NCBI RefSeq assembly: GCF_017875645.1
Contig: NZ_JAGGMR010000001.1
Span: 2,728,001-2,792,000, forward strand
DNA length: 64,000 nt
Origin: Nocardia goodfellowii
GTDB lineage: Bacteria; Actinomycetota; Actinomycetes; Mycobacteriales; Mycobacteriaceae
Direction of reading: 5' to 3'
The first letter of the stretch is position 1, and each line of letters starts with the position of its first letter. The notes beneath the pieces are model-generated. The model did not search any database and had not been told where the DNA came from. It saw nothing but the letters and a program-made list of their open reading frames with translations. The position numbers were made by a program, and so were the translations under genes. Below, piece by piece: positions 1 to 8,294 of this stretch.

Positions 1-1975
1 CGACCAGGTGCTGGCCGTGACGTTCACGGCGCGAGCGGCGGGGGAGATGCGCAGCCGCTTGCGTGAGCTGGGGCTCGGGGGTGATGCGAATCAGGTGCAG
101 GCCAGGACATTTCACGCGGCGGCATTGCGTCAGCTCAAGTACTTCTGGCCGCAGATCGTGGGGGAGGTGTCGTGGCGGTTGATCGATGGCAAGTTCCAGA
201 TCGTGGCGCAGGCGGCGCACCGGGCGGGGCTGTCCGCGTCGACGGAGAGCGTGCGAGATCTGCTCAGTGAGATCGAGTGGGCGAAGGGCACGCTGATCGC
301 GCCGGAGGACTATCCGGCGGCGGTGGCCAAACATCGGCGGGAGACGCCGTCCGATCCGGCACGGATCGCCGAGGTGTACTCGGCCTACGAAAGCCTGAAG
401 ACATCGCCGGACGGATTGCTGCTGGACTTCGACGACCTGCTGCTGCACACGGCCGCCGCGCTGGAAGACTATCCCGCCGTCGCGGAAGAGTTCCGAAGTC
501 GCTACCGCAGTTTCGTGGTCGACGAATATCAGGACGTCACGCCGTTGCAGCAGCGAGTGCTCGACGCCTGGCTCGGCGATCGCGACGACCTCACCGTGGT
601 CGGTGACGCGAACCAGACGATCTACTCGTTCACCGGCGCGACCCCGTCCTATCTGCTCGACTTCTCGCGCCGATTCCCCGAGGCGACGGTCGTCCGGCTG
701 GAACGCGACTACCGCTCCACCCCGCAGGTGGTGTCGCTGGCCAATCGGGTGATCGGCGCCGCGCGGGGCCGGATCGCGGGGACCAGGTTGCAATTGATCG
801 GCCAGCGGCCCGACGGCCCGGAACCGGTGTTCGCCGAGTACGACGACGCGCCGGCCGAGGCGTCCGCGGTGGCCCGGCAGATCAAAACGCTGATCAAGGA
901 CGGTGTCCCGGCCGCGGAGATCGCGGTGCTGTACCGGATCAACGCGCAATCCGAGGCCTACGAGCAAGCGCTCACCGAACAGGGCATCCCGTATCAGGTA
1001 CGTGGTGGGGAAGGTTTCTTTCAGCGCGCCGAGGTCCGGCAGGCCGTGAGCCTGCTGCGCCAAGCCGCCTCCCGGGAGGACCTGCCCGACGAGTCCCGCA
1101 GCGGAACCGCCCTGGTCACCCTGGTCAAGGCGGTGCTCGCACCGGTGGGACTCACCAATACCGAGCCCGTGGGTGCACAGGCCCGGGAGAAATGGGAGTC
1201 GCTGGTAGCGCTGGTCCGGCTCACCGAGGAACTGGTCGCCGCCGAGGAAGAACTGGATCTCGGCGGATTGTTGCGTGAGCTCGCCGCGCGCGCCGAGGCC
1301 AGGCACCCACCGACCGTCCAGGGCGTCACCTTGGCGTCGCTGCATGCCGCCAAGGGGCTGGAGTGGGACGCGGTATTCCTGGTGGGCCTGGTCGACGGCA
1401 CCATGCCGATCCAGCACGTGCTGGCCGGTGACGGCTCGGTCGCGGACGTCGCCGCGCTCGAGGAGGAACGGCGGTTGTTCTACGTCGGGGTCACCCGGGC
1501 CCGCGAGCATCTGCGTCTGTCCTGGGCGCTGTCCCGTAACCAGGGCAGCCGGCGCACCCGGCGCCGGTCCCGGTTCCTGAACGGCCTCGTCCCGGACGAC
1601 TCACCGGCCTCCCGCATCGCCGCGCCGGTGCCGGAAAAGAAGGGCGGCGGCATCCGCCCGTCCTGCCGGGTCTGTGCGAAACCGCTGATCGGCACCTATG
1701 CGACCATGCTCGGCCGGTGCCGTCGATGCCCTGCCGAGCTGGACAACGTCCTGCTCGATGCCCTCAAGGAATGGCGCGCGGAGAAGGCCGAAGTGCTGCG
1801 GGTGCGCGAGTTCGTGATCTTCACCGACACCACGCTCACCGCGATTGCCGAGCAATTGCCCGCCGATGACCGGGCGTTGGGCGCGATCGCCGGGATCGGG
1901 GCGAAGAAGATCACCGAGTACGGGGCGGACGTCCTCGCGATCGTCGCCTCGCGGATGCGCGCCCGCGCGCGGTGA
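1..1975 (+). CDS. uvrD2: ATP-dependent DNA helicase UvrD2 (5' partial)
   Basis: This is a superfamily 1 DNA helicase whose start and Walker A motif lie left of the window. Visible motifs in order are [10 protein letters not shown] (motif Ia, from about 23), VVDEYQD (motif II, about 515-535), GDANQT (motif III, about 602), RDYRST (motif IV), [11 protein letters not shown] (motif V) and [11 protein letters not shown] (motif VI, about 1475-1505). A four-cysteine pair, CRVC and CRRC, follows at about 1664-1728 and looks like a zinc knuckle. The last 70 residues form an HRDC domain. HRDC plus a cysteine linker is the layout of mycobacterial UvrD2 rather than UvrD1 or Rep. Its place immediately upstream of whiB7 on the same strand also matches M. 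tuberculosis. The expected role is 3'-5' unwinding in DNA repair or replication; the specific job is inferred from the family. Confidence 0.95.
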   Translation, partial: DQVLAVTFTARAAGEMRSRLRELGLGGDANQVQARTFHAAALRQLKYFWPQIVGEVSWRLIDGKFQIVAQAAHRAGLSASTESVRDLLSEIEWAKGTLIAPEDYPAAVAKHRRETPSDPARIAEVYSAYESLKTSPDGLLLDFDDLLLHTAAALEDYPAVAEEFRSRYRSFVVDEYQDVTPLQQRVLDAWLGDRDDLTVVGDANQTIYSFTGATPSYLLDFSRRFPEATVVRLERDYRSTPQVVSLANRVIGAARGRIAGTRLQLIGQRPDGPEPVFAEYDDAPAEASAVARQIKTLIKDGVPAAEIAVLYRINAQSEAYEQALTEQGIPYQVRGGEGFFQRAEVRQAVSLLRQAASREDLPDESRSGTALVTLVKAVLAPVGLTNTEPVGAQAREKWESLVALVRLTEELVAAEEELDLGGLLRELAARAEARHPPTVQGVTLASLHAAKGLEWDAVFLVGLVDGTMPIQHVLAGDGSVADVAALEEERRLFYVGVTRAREHLRLSWALSRNQGSRRTRRRSRFLNGLVPDDSPASRIAAPVPEKKGGGIRPSCRVCAKPLIGTYATMLGRCRRCPAELDNVLLDALKEWRAEKAEVLRVREFVIFTDTTLTAIAEQLPADDRALGAIAGIGAKKITEYGADVLAIVASRMRARAR

Positions 1976-2066
1976 AACAAGAGTCCTGTAGCGTGACCGA
2001 GCCCACCCGTGGCCGAAACCCGCTGAGCCCGAAGATTGCTCGGAAAAATCTACAAAACCGCAGGTA

Positions 2067-2104
2067 GAAAATAGGTTGTCGGTTTCTCCCGCATTGCATA
2101 TGGT
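2067..2104 (+). promoter_or_regulatory. Predicted WhiB7-type promoter of the whiB7 leader
   Basis: TTGTCG at 2076-2081 and TATGGT at 2099-2104 are separated by 17 bp, a good sigma-A-type promoter for a high-GC actinobacterium. The A/T run AAAATA at 2068-2073 sits two bases upstream of the -35 element. WhiB7-activated promoters are known to need an AT-rich stretch just upstream of the -35 element, where the WhiB7 AT-hook contacts DNA. Transcription would start near 2111, giving a leader of about 627 nt before whiB7. The assignment rests on this match and on the position only. Confidence 0.6.
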
Positions 2105-2177
2105 GGGAACACGCACCGGGAGGTAATCCCAGCGCGCACAGTTGACAGATCGACGAGAGAAGGAGGGAGGCAGACCG

Positions 2178-2597
2178 ATGAACAACATCAGCATCGCCAG
2201 AAGCCTCAACGCGTTCAGCGTTGTGGCCGGTGCGGCCATGTCGTTCGACAGTGCATTTGCCTCCCGGGGGATCTCCGCTTTGCAGGGGATCGGTCTGTCT
2301 CGCGTCAGCGCATTCGGAACCAAGGTCGACGTGACGGCGAAAGCTGTCTCGTTTACGCACCCGATTTGCGTCCAGCAACAGGCAGACAAGCCCAGCGGGG
2401 CTTGGCATCCGGCGGCTGCACAGGCAGCGGTCGGCGCCTTCGTCATCGATTCCGGTTATGAGCCGGCGGGCAACAACCCCGCGGCCGCCGGACCGGCAGC
2501 AGATATTGCGGCCGGCGTCGAGATGGCGAACCGCCTCCGCACCGCACAAGACCCAGCGACCGTGATCAGAGATCGACACAGGTGTCGAATTAGGTAG
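2178..2597 (+). CDS. Leader open reading frame upstream of whiB7 (uORF candidate)
   Basis: A 139-codon frame starts at ATG 2178 behind a strong ribosome site (GGAGG at 2166-2170, 7 nt spacing) and ends in TAG at 2595-2597. The stop lies 18 bases before the first stem of the whiB7 attenuator. The protein resembles no family I recognise. It is alanine-rich, starts with MNNISIARSLNAF and ends in a basic tail with RDRHRCRIR, with no convincing membrane segment or domain. Translated upstream frames that sense ribosome inhibition are known in the whiB7 leaders of mycobacteria and streptomycetes. At 139 codons this one would be long for a sensing peptide, so it could instead be a small independent protein. 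The ribosome site and position support translation; the regulatory role is inferred. Confidence 0.5.
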   Translation: MNNISIARSLNAFSVVAGAAMSFDSAFASRGISALQGIGLSRVSAFGTKVDVTAKAVSFTHPICVQQQADKPSGAWHPAAAQAAVGAFVIDSGYEPAGNNPAAAGPAADIAAGVEMANRLRTAQDPATVIRDRHRCRIR

Positions 2598-2613
2598 GGG
2601 ACACCCCTCACCT
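2592..2613 (+). promoter_or_regulatory. Hairpin over the uORF stop codon in the whiB7 leader
   Basis: AGGT at 2592-2595 pairs with ACCT at 2610-2613, and AGGGG at 2596-2600 pairs with CCCCT at 2604-2608, with one bulged C at 2609 and an ACA loop. The stem buries the uORF stop codon. Its 3' side contains TCACCTCC, complementary to Shine-Dalgarno sequences. A ribosome finishing or stalling on the uORF would open this hairpin, so it is a plausible ribosome-sensitive switch next to the terminator. Confidence 0.45.
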
Positions 2614-2615
2614 CC

Positions 2616-2657
2616 TGGCCACGGATCGCAACCCGCGAAACCGTGGCCATTGTTTTT
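2616..2657 (+). terminator. Rho-independent attenuator in the whiB7 leader
   Basis: TGGCCACGG at 2616-2624 pairs perfectly with CCGTGGCCA at 2641-2649, and the stem is followed by TTGTTTTT at 2650-2657. This is a complete intrinsic terminator placed about 80 nt before the whiB7 start, so it would stop most leader transcripts early. Antibiotic-relieved termination of this kind is established for whiB7 in mycobacteria. Confidence 0.8.
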
Positions 2658-2677
2658 AAGCGGCTCTTCAGCCGTTT
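2658..2677 (+). promoter_or_regulatory. Second hairpin after the whiB7 attenuator
   Basis: CGGCT at 2661-2665 pairs with AGCCG at 2670-2674 around a CTTC loop. The flanking AAG and TTT extend the stem to eight pairs. It may act as a weak second terminator or as a partner in an alternative fold of the leader. Confidence 0.4.
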
Positions 2678-2737
2678 GGAACCGGTTTCGTGGACAAAGT
2701 AAACGAACCGCTGCAAACGAACTGAAGGAGAACCGAC

Positions 2738-3061
2738 GTGTTCACCGCAGAAGGCTGGCCGGAGGCCGCTACTGACGTGACATGCCGCACTGTGGCACGA
2801 TCCACCCGCACTCGCGAGGCCACGGTGACCGTGCCTTGCCGCGCCGGAGATCCCGATCTCTGGTTCGCCGAGAGCCCGGCCCAGTTGGAGGAAGCCAAGG
2901 CCCTGTGCGCGGCTTGCCCCATCCGAAAGGGCTGCCTGACCGCGGCTATCGACCGTGGTGAGCCGTGGGGTGTTTGGGGCGGTGAGATCTTCGACCAGGG
3001 TGTCGTGATCGCCCGCAAGCGTCCGCGTGGTCGCCCGCGCAAGGTCGCGGTCCCGGCATGA
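2738..3061 (+). CDS. whiB7: WhiB7 redox-sensing antibiotic-resistance activator
   Basis: This 107-residue WhiB-family protein carries four cysteines, Cys34, Cys57, Cys60 and Cys66 (CxxCxxxxxC in the second part), which bind a [4Fe-4S] cluster in this family. It also has the GVWGGE turn at 78-83 that contacts domain 4 of sigma-A. The basic AT-hook RGRPRK at 97-102 is diagnostic of WhiB7 as opposed to other WhiB proteins. The start is GTG 2738 with AAGGAG at 2725-2730. WhiB7 activates intrinsic resistance genes (efflux, ribosome protection, drug modification) and its own promoter. An extra Cys16 in the N-terminal extension is not part of the usual set. The gene lies after uvrD2 as in M. tuberculosis and has a long attenuated leader. 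Confidence 0.95.
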   Translation: MFTAEGWPEAATDVTCRTVARSTRTREATVTVPCRAGDPDLWFAESPAQLEEAKALCAACPIRKGCLTAAIDRGEPWGVWGGEIFDQGVVIARKRPRGRPRKVAVPA

Positions 3062-3167
3062 GCGGCGATAGCCCGCTCATGCCGCGACTGACGGCATACC
3101 TCCCTCCGGTCCTCGTGGCCCGGCGGGCCCTAGTGGACCGCCGGCGCGCCCAGGAACGAGAAAGCAC

Positions 3168-3208
3168 ACGAACCGCTCACCGCGTGATCAGGTGGGCGGT
3201 TCGTTTGC
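3168..3208 (+). terminator. Terminator of whiB7
   Basis: ACGAACCGCTCACC at 3168-3181 pairs with GGTGGGCGGTTCGT at 3191-3204, a 14 bp stem with one G-T pair, followed by the T-rich TTGCGTTG. It lies about 105 bp after the whiB7 stop. Confidence 0.75.
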
Positions 3209-3236
3209 GTTGTGCGGCAAGGCATATGGCGAGCGC

Positions 3237-3265
3237 GATCCAGCTGTCGGGGTGTCAGCTGGATC
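3237..3265 (-). terminator. Stem-loop downstream of the ABC1 kinase gene
   Basis: GATCCAGCTG at 3237-3246 and CAGCTGGATC at 3256-3265 form a perfect 10 bp inverted repeat with a 9-base loop. It sits 24 bp past the stop codon of the minus-strand gene. There is no clear T run, so it may be a bidirectional terminator or a processing hairpin between the convergent units. Confidence 0.45.
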
Positions 3266-3289
3266 GAACTCGCGGTGCGGCGGGAACTC

Positions 3290-4705
3290 TCAACTGGTGA
3301 GTTCGCCGCGCTCCTCGCGGAGGCCGGGCAGCCATTGATTGGCCAGACCCATGAAGGGCAGCTCCGCGTCCAGCTGCGCGAGGATCCCGACGGACCCGCC
3401 CAGGACCCGGAAGATCATCACGTGCTCGGCCGGAAGTTGCATCGCCCGTGAGGTTTTCATCTCCGCACTGGTGATGTCGGTGGCCTTGCCCGCCACCCGC
3501 TGCATCCATCGGCGGGTGAAGTGGAACGACTCGGTCCGGATCGGGTCGGTGAACGGCCGCAGGAAGTCGGCGATCTCCTGGTGGGTGACGGTGCGGCCGG
3601 GAATGATCCAGCCGTTGTCGTAGAGAACCTGGGTGAGTTCGTCGAACCGTTCCTCGACGGCCAGCGCGAGGATCTGCCCGAGGATTTTCGGGAAACCATC
3701 CGGTAGTGGAGCGCACGCGCCGAAATCGATGACCGCGAGCCGCCCGTCGGGCAGCATCATGAAGTTGCCCGGGTGCGGATCCGCGTGCAGCAGGCCGGCG
3801 ATCTCAGGCGAGGAGAAGTGGAATTCGCCCATCAGACCCGCGACCCGGTTGCGGAGCTCGTAGGTGCCCTCCGGGTCCGCCGCGCCTTCGCCGATGATCT
3901 TGGACACCGGTGTGCCGTCCAGCCATTCGGTGACGATCACCTTCGGGGCGCCCGCCACCACCTTGGGCACCACGATCCGGGGGTGCCCGTCGAAGGCTTT
4001 GGCGAACGTGCGCTGATTGCGCGCCTCGTTGCGGTAGTCCAGTTCTTCCTCGGTGCGCTCGGTGATCTCGGCCAGGATCGGCTTCACGTCCGCGCCCGGG
4101 ACGACCGAGGCGATCAGACCCGTCATTCGAGACAGCGTCTTCAGATCGGCGCGCAGCGCCTCGTCCGCGCCGGGGTACTGCACCTTCACCGCGACGACGC
4201 GTCCGTCCGACCACACCGCCTTGTGTACCTGACCGATACTGGCCGAGGCGGCCGGAGTGTCGTCGAAGGATTGGAAGCGTTCCCGCCACCGAGTGCCCAG
4301 CTGCACGTCGAGCACCCGGTGCACGGTGGCGGCCGGCATCGGCGGCGCGGCGGCTTGCAGCTTGGTGAGCGCCTCGCGGTAGTGCTCGCCGAACTCCTCC
4401 GGGATCGCGGCTTCCATCACGCTCAGCGCCTGACCGAACTTCATTGCGCCGCCCTTGAGTTCACCGAGGACGGTGAACAACTGCTCGGCGGCCTTCTGAT
4501 TGAGCTGGGCGTTGATTTCGGACTTGTCGCCGCCGGCCAGCTTCTTGCCGAACCCGACGGCGGCCCGCCCCGCGATCCCCAGCGGAATCTTGGCTAACTT
4601 GGCATTTCGGGATGAGCCACGGCGCACAATCTCAGACACGTACCCATCATGGCCGACGGACCCCCGGCTTTGCCATGGCAATTTGGAGACTCGTGCGTCA
4701 CTCAT
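3290..4705 (-). CDS. ABC1/AarF (UbiB-like) atypical protein kinase
   Basis: This 471-residue ABC1-family protein is the equivalent of Rv3197. Features include the family KxGQ motif (KFGQ at 89-92), the alanine-rich nucleotide loop PAASASIGQVH at about 151-161, the lysine in VAVKVQYPG (about 174), the catalytic-loop-like HADPHPGN and the metal-binding IDFG. ABC1 proteins are ATP-binding kinase-fold proteins linked to isoprenoid or quinone metabolism. The mycobacterial homologue has been connected to macrolide tolerance next to whiB7. ATG 4705 is preferred over an in-frame ATG at 4726, because its ATGAGTGA overlaps the stop of the upstream gene, which indicates translational coupling. A biochemical substrate cannot be read from the sequence. 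Confidence 0.9.
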   Translation of the reverse strand: MSDARVSKLPWQSRGSVGHDGYVSEIVRRGSSRNAKLAKIPLGIAGRAAVGFGKKLAGGDKSEINAQLNQKAAEQLFTVLGELKGGAMKFGQALSVMEAAIPEEFGEHYREALTKLQAAAPPMPAATVHRVLDVQLGTRWRERFQSFDDTPAASASIGQVHKAVWSDGRVVAVKVQYPGADEALRADLKTLSRMTGLIASVVPGADVKPILAEITERTEEELDYRNEARNQRTFAKAFDGHPRIVVPKVVAGAPKVIVTEWLDGTPVSKIIGEGAADPEGTYELRNRVAGLMGEFHFSSPEIAGLLHADPHPGNFMMLPDGRLAVIDFGACAPLPDGFPKILGQILALAVEERFDELTQVLYDNGWIIPGRTVTHQEIADFLRPFTDPIRTESFHFTRRWMQRVAGKATDITSAEMKTSRAMQLPAEHVMIFRVLGGSVGILAQLDAELPFMGLANQWLPGLREERGELTS

Positions 4706-5579
4706 CGGGCCCACCTGCGCAAACACCGCGGCATCCGCAGGCCGGATGGACGGCCCAATCTCGGTGCTCGATCCGATGGGAGGCCAGATCCAGCTCGAGC
4801 GTGCCGTCCAGGGTGCCCAGTGTCCGGGCGGCCGAGCACGCCAAGATCGACTCCAACTCGCCCAGCGCTAGCGCGGCGGTTGCCGCGACCGCCGCGGTCG
4901 AAGCCTGGCCGACCCGGCCGAGCAACTGCGCCGCGAGATGCGGCCAGGCCGGGTCGAGATCGGTGCGTGTCAGGTCCGCGCAGCGCAGGCAACTGGTCCG
5001 GCCGGGCAGTACCAGGGGGCCGACGATTCCCTTGCCGTCCCGAATGTGGACGGCCAGATGGGGAATCTGATGCAGCACAAGGTCGTTGGCGAGCCGCGGG
5101 TCGGGGACCACCTCGTCGGTGAGCAGCACCAGCTCGCCGTGCCAGCTGCCGATCGGGGTATCGGGGGTGTAGCCGCGCGACCGGATGGGCCGGACCCCCA
5201 GCCGGCGTACGCCGATACTCAAAGCATCCGAGAGCGGACCGGACCCGTGCACCCGAATCGACCGGATGCGCCGGGCCGCTGCCTCGGGCGGGACCAGCAG
5301 ACCGGCGTCCTCGATGTCGGTCAGCAGCGCCGCGGCCTGGCTCGGCTGGATTCCGGATTCTTCGGCGAGCCAAAGGATCTGGGGCCGGGTGCGCATGCCG
5401 TCGAGCAGCCGGAGGAAGCTGAGCACGGTGGCGGTGTCGAGATCGGCCGGGTCGAGCACGACCGCGGTGTCCGGGTCCCAGCCCAGTTGCACCGCGCCGG
5501 AGGGTCGCACCAGGATCATCACCCGGGGATGCAACATCGGCCCGCAGGGCCCGTTGACGGCGAGATGTGTCGATGTCAT
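4698..5579 (-). CDS. E1/ThiF-like, TOMM leader-binding-like conserved protein
   Basis: This 293-residue protein matches the position and size of Rv3196. The N-terminal half (to about residue 110) resembles a winged-helix-like segment (WLAEESGIQPSQAAALLTDI). The central part looks like the E1-like domain of cyclodehydratases from azole-modified peptide pathways, ending in the CLRCADLTRTDLDPAWP signature. A second cysteine pair, CGC, lies near the C terminus, so CxxC plus CxC could bind zinc. No YcaO partner or precursor peptide is visible nearby. It overlaps the ABC1 kinase start by 8 bases, so the two are probably made together. The function is unknown; the link to peptide-modification enzymes is a family-level resemblance only. 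Confidence 0.8.
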   Translation of the reverse strand: MTSTHLAVNGPCGPMLHPRVMILVRPSGAVQLGWDPDTAVVLDPADLDTATVLSFLRLLDGMRTRPQILWLAEESGIQPSQAAALLTDIEDAGLLVPPEAAARRIRSIRVHGSGPLSDALSIGVRRLGVRPIRSRGYTPDTPIGSWHGELVLLTDEVVPDPRLANDLVLHQIPHLAVHIRDGKGIVGPLVLPGRTSCLRCADLTRTDLDPAWPHLAAQLLGRVGQASTAAVAATAALALGELESILACSAARTLGTLDGTLELDLASHRIEHRDWAVHPACGCRGVCAGGPDE

Positions 5580-5666
5580 GGGCCGAGTATGTGCGGGCGC
5601 GCCTACCGCCCAGCCTGCGAAAACCCCTGTTATGCACAGGGATTTACGATTTTCACAGGACAGTGA

Positions 5667-7100
5667 CTAGGACGTGCCGGAGTCCTCGGGCTTGTCATCC
5701 TCACCGGTCGACGGCTTCCCCGGCTCGTCCTCCTGCTTCGCGGCATTGCCCGAGTCACGTTCCCGCGCCTCGGTTTCGGCGAGCTGGGCGAGCGGGTCGT
5801 CGAACGCTCCGGTACCGCCGCCGATCACCGAGTCGATGAAGCCGGCCGGATGATCCAGATCATTGGAATCGGGCAGCAGATCGGGGTGCGCCCACACGCC
5901 GTCCCGCTTCTCCATGCCCGCGTCGTCGGTGAGCCGCTGCCACAGGGCCGCCGCTTCGCGCAGCTTGCGCGGCCGCAACTCCAGGCCGACCAGAGTGGCG
6001 AAGGTCTGCTCGGCCGGGCCACCGGAGGCACGCCGGCGGCGCAGCGTCTCGGCCAGCGCGCCCGCGCCGGGCAGCCGGTCGCCCACGGCGGCGGCGACCA
6101 CGACCTGCACCCAGCCCTCGATCAACGCGAGCAGCGTCTCCAAGCGCTCCAGCGCCTGCTTCTGCTCCGGGCTGGTCTGCGGTTCGAACGCGCCCTGTGA
6201 CAGCAGCTCCTGCAGCTTGGCCGGATCGCTCAGGGTCATGGGATCGATACCCTGCGCGGCCTCCTCGATGGAGGAGAAATCCATCTTGATGCCGCGCGCG
6301 TAGCTCTCCACCGCGCCGAGCACCTGCTGGCGCAGCCACGGCACGTGCCCGAACAGACGCTGGTGGGCGGCCTCGCGCGCGGCGAGGAAGACCATGATCT
6401 CGCTCTCCGGCTGCTCCAGGCCCGCGCTGAACTCGGAGATCGCGGCGGGCAACAGCGCGGCGGTGCCGCTCGGGCCGAGCGGCAGGCCGATATCGGTGGA
6501 GGTCAGCACCTCCTTGGCGAGCTGGCCGAGGGCTTGGCCTAGCTGCGAACCGAACGCCAGGCCGCCCATCTGGCTGAGCATGCCCATCATCGGGGCGGCC
6601 ATCTCCTTGGCCTCCTCCGGCAGCTGCGCGGTCCACATGCCGTTGACCTGCTGCGCCACCGGATCGCAGAGCCGCTTCCAGGTCGGCACCGTCTCTTCGA
6701 TCCAGTCGTTCGCCGTCCAGGCGGCGGTCTTGGTCGCACCCGCGGGCAGTGTGGTGGCGCCGTCGAGCCAGAGCTCGGCCAAGCGCGCCGCGTCGGTGAT
6801 GGCGTTCGCCGTGCTCTCCGACACCGGGGTCAGGTCCGCGCCGAGTTGCTGGCGCGCGAGCCGCTTGGCCACGTCGTAGTTCACCGGCCCGGACTGCCCG
6901 CCGCTGCCCGGCTGGCCCATGCCGCTGAGCATCTGCCCGAGCTGGGTCAGCATCTGGCCGAGCTGCGACGGATCGAAACCCGCGCCCGAACCGCCCAGGG
7001 CGAAACTGAATGGGTCGTTGGCCCCGGAACCCTGGGATTCGTCGCCTTTGCGCGCGTCGTCGTCGTCACGGTCCGAGAATCCGAACGGCATGTCACTCAT
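5667..7100 (-). CDS. Zincin-like putative hydrolase/metalloprotease (DUF2342 family)
   Basis: This 477-residue protein is equivalent to Rv3195. It has a Gly/Gln/Met-rich low-complexity N terminus to about residue 75. A mostly helical body carries the family sequence AAREAAHQRLFGHVPW around residues 239-254, and an acidic, Ser/Lys/Glu-rich tail follows. Families of this kind are annotated as zinc-dependent metalloproteases. The expected HExxH reads R242-E-A-A-H246 here, with arginine in place of the first histidine, so peptidase activity is uncertain. It is transcribed from the intergenic region shared with the divergent PDZ protease gene. Confidence 0.85.
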   Translation of the reverse strand: MSDMPFGFSDRDDDDARKGDESQGSGANDPFSFALGGSGAGFDPSQLGQMLTQLGQMLSGMGQPGSGGQSGPVNYDVAKRLARQQLGADLTPVSESTANAITDAARLAELWLDGATTLPAGATKTAAWTANDWIEETVPTWKRLCDPVAQQVNGMWTAQLPEEAKEMAAPMMGMLSQMGGLAFGSQLGQALGQLAKEVLTSTDIGLPLGPSGTAALLPAAISEFSAGLEQPESEIMVFLAAREAAHQRLFGHVPWLRQQVLGAVESYARGIKMDFSSIEEAAQGIDPMTLSDPAKLQELLSQGAFEPQTSPEQKQALERLETLLALIEGWVQVVVAAAVGDRLPGAGALAETLRRRRASGGPAEQTFATLVGLELRPRKLREAAALWQRLTDDAGMEKRDGVWAHPDLLPDSNDLDHPAGFIDSVIGGGTGAFDDPLAQLAETEARERDSGNAAKQEDEPGKPSTGEDDKPEDSGTS

Positions 7101-7250
7101 GTCTATTACGCTACTCGTTCAGGCCTGGTGGTCAGTGCTCGCGCACCGTAGCGATCGCTTGCGGGTCGCTCGAAAGGGTCGGCGAAATCGGTTCGACGCG
7201 CGGACCGCTGAAAAGCTTGCCTCTGCGGCCGTAGCGCGGGGTCCATCACT

Positions 7251-8294
7251 ATGGTGGGCCTGGTGAATCGTCGGATTTGGACCCTGCTGGCCGCCCTCGT
7301 CCCGGTGCTCGTACTCGGCGTACTCGGCACTGTCATCACTGTGCCCTATGTCGCACTGGGCCCCGGCCCCACCTTCAACACCCTCGGCGAAGTCGACGGC
7401 AAGCAGGTAGTGGACGTACGCGGCACCGAGGTGGATCCGACCACCGGCCATCTCAATATGACCACCGTGTCGGTGCGCGACGGGCTCAATCTGTTCGAGG
7501 CGTTCGGCTTCTGGGCCAGCGGCGAGCACGGCCTGGTGCCGCGCGCCGAGGTGTATCCGCCCGGGGTGCCGCGCGAGGAGATCGACAAGTCCAACCAGCA
7601 GGACTTCAAGGATTCCGAAGGCAACGCCGAGGTCGCCGCGCTGCACTATCTGAAGCTGCCGACGGTGGTGCTGGTGCGCAAGGTCGGCGACGAAGGCCCC
7701 GCCAAGGACATTCTGCGGCCCGGCGACGAGATCGTCAGCATCAACGGGACGCCGATCGCCACGCCGCAGGACGTGGTGACCGCGGTGTCCTCGCAGGCGC
7801 CCGGCAGCAAGCTGACGATCGCGCTGCGCCGCGACAACGCCGAGCAGACCGTCGAGATCACCCTGGCCGCGCGCCCCGACGACCCGGCCAAGGGCTACCT
7901 CGGGGTCACCCCGGCCGAGGGCGCGCGCCCGCCCATGCAGGTCACCTTCAACCTCGCCGACATCGGCGGCCCGTCGGCCGGTCTGATGTTCAGTCTCGCG
8001 CTCATCGACAAGCTCTCCCCGGGCGAGCTCGACGGCGGCAAGTTCGTCGCTGGCACCGGCACCATCGAACAGGACGGCAAGGTCGGTCCGATCGGCGGCA
8101 TCCAATACAAGATGATGGCCGCGCGGGAAGCCGGCGCGGAGACCTTTCTGGTCCCGGCCGCCAACTGCAACGAGGCCCGCGCCCGCACGCCCGACGGCCT
8201 GCGCCTGGTGAAGGTCGAAAACCTCGACGGCGCCGTGCAGTCTCTGGCGGACATCAACGCCGGTCGTGAGCCGGTGAGCTGCGCCGCCGGCTGA
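7251..8294 (+). CDS. Membrane-anchored PDZ/Lon-type serine protease (YlbL-like)
   Basis: This 347-residue protein is equivalent to Rv3194c. One N-terminal transmembrane segment (about 10-34) is followed by an extracytoplasmic region, a PDZ domain (about 135-215) and a C-terminal Lon-like proteolytic domain. The catalytic dyad is visible as Ser242 in GGPSAG and Lys287 in GGIQYK. It probably cleaves membrane or exported proteins. The ATG at 7251 lacks a clear ribosome site. GTG 7263, giving a protein that begins with NRRIWTLL, is an equally likely start and matches the homologue better. The stop at 8292-8294 directly abuts the stop of the convergent next gene. Confidence 0.92.
   Translation: MVGLVNRRIWTLLAALVPVLVLGVLGTVITVPYVALGPGPTFNTLGEVDGKQVVDVRGTEVDPTTGHLNMTTVSVRDGLNLFEAFGFWASGEHGLVPRAEVYPPGVPREEIDKSNQQDFKDSEGNAEVAALHYLKLPTVVLVRKVGDEGPAKDILRPGDEIVSINGTPIATPQDVVTAVSSQAPGSKLTIALRRDNAEQTVEITLAARPDDPAKGYLGVTPAEGARPPMQVTFNLADIGGPSAGLMFSLALIDKLSPGELDGGKFVAGTGTIEQDGKVGPIGGIQYKMMAAREAGAETFLVPAANCNEARARTPDGLRLVKVENLDGAVQSLADINAGREPVSCAAG

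Noticed and set aside
3058..3300. An 80-codon open frame after whiB7
   Set aside because: It crosses the whiB7 terminator and the inverted repeat after the ABC1 gene, has no ribosome site and no recognisable sequence.
5625..5660. DnaA-box-like TTATGCACA
   Set aside because: Single site with one mismatch, not near an origin or dnaA; expected by chance.
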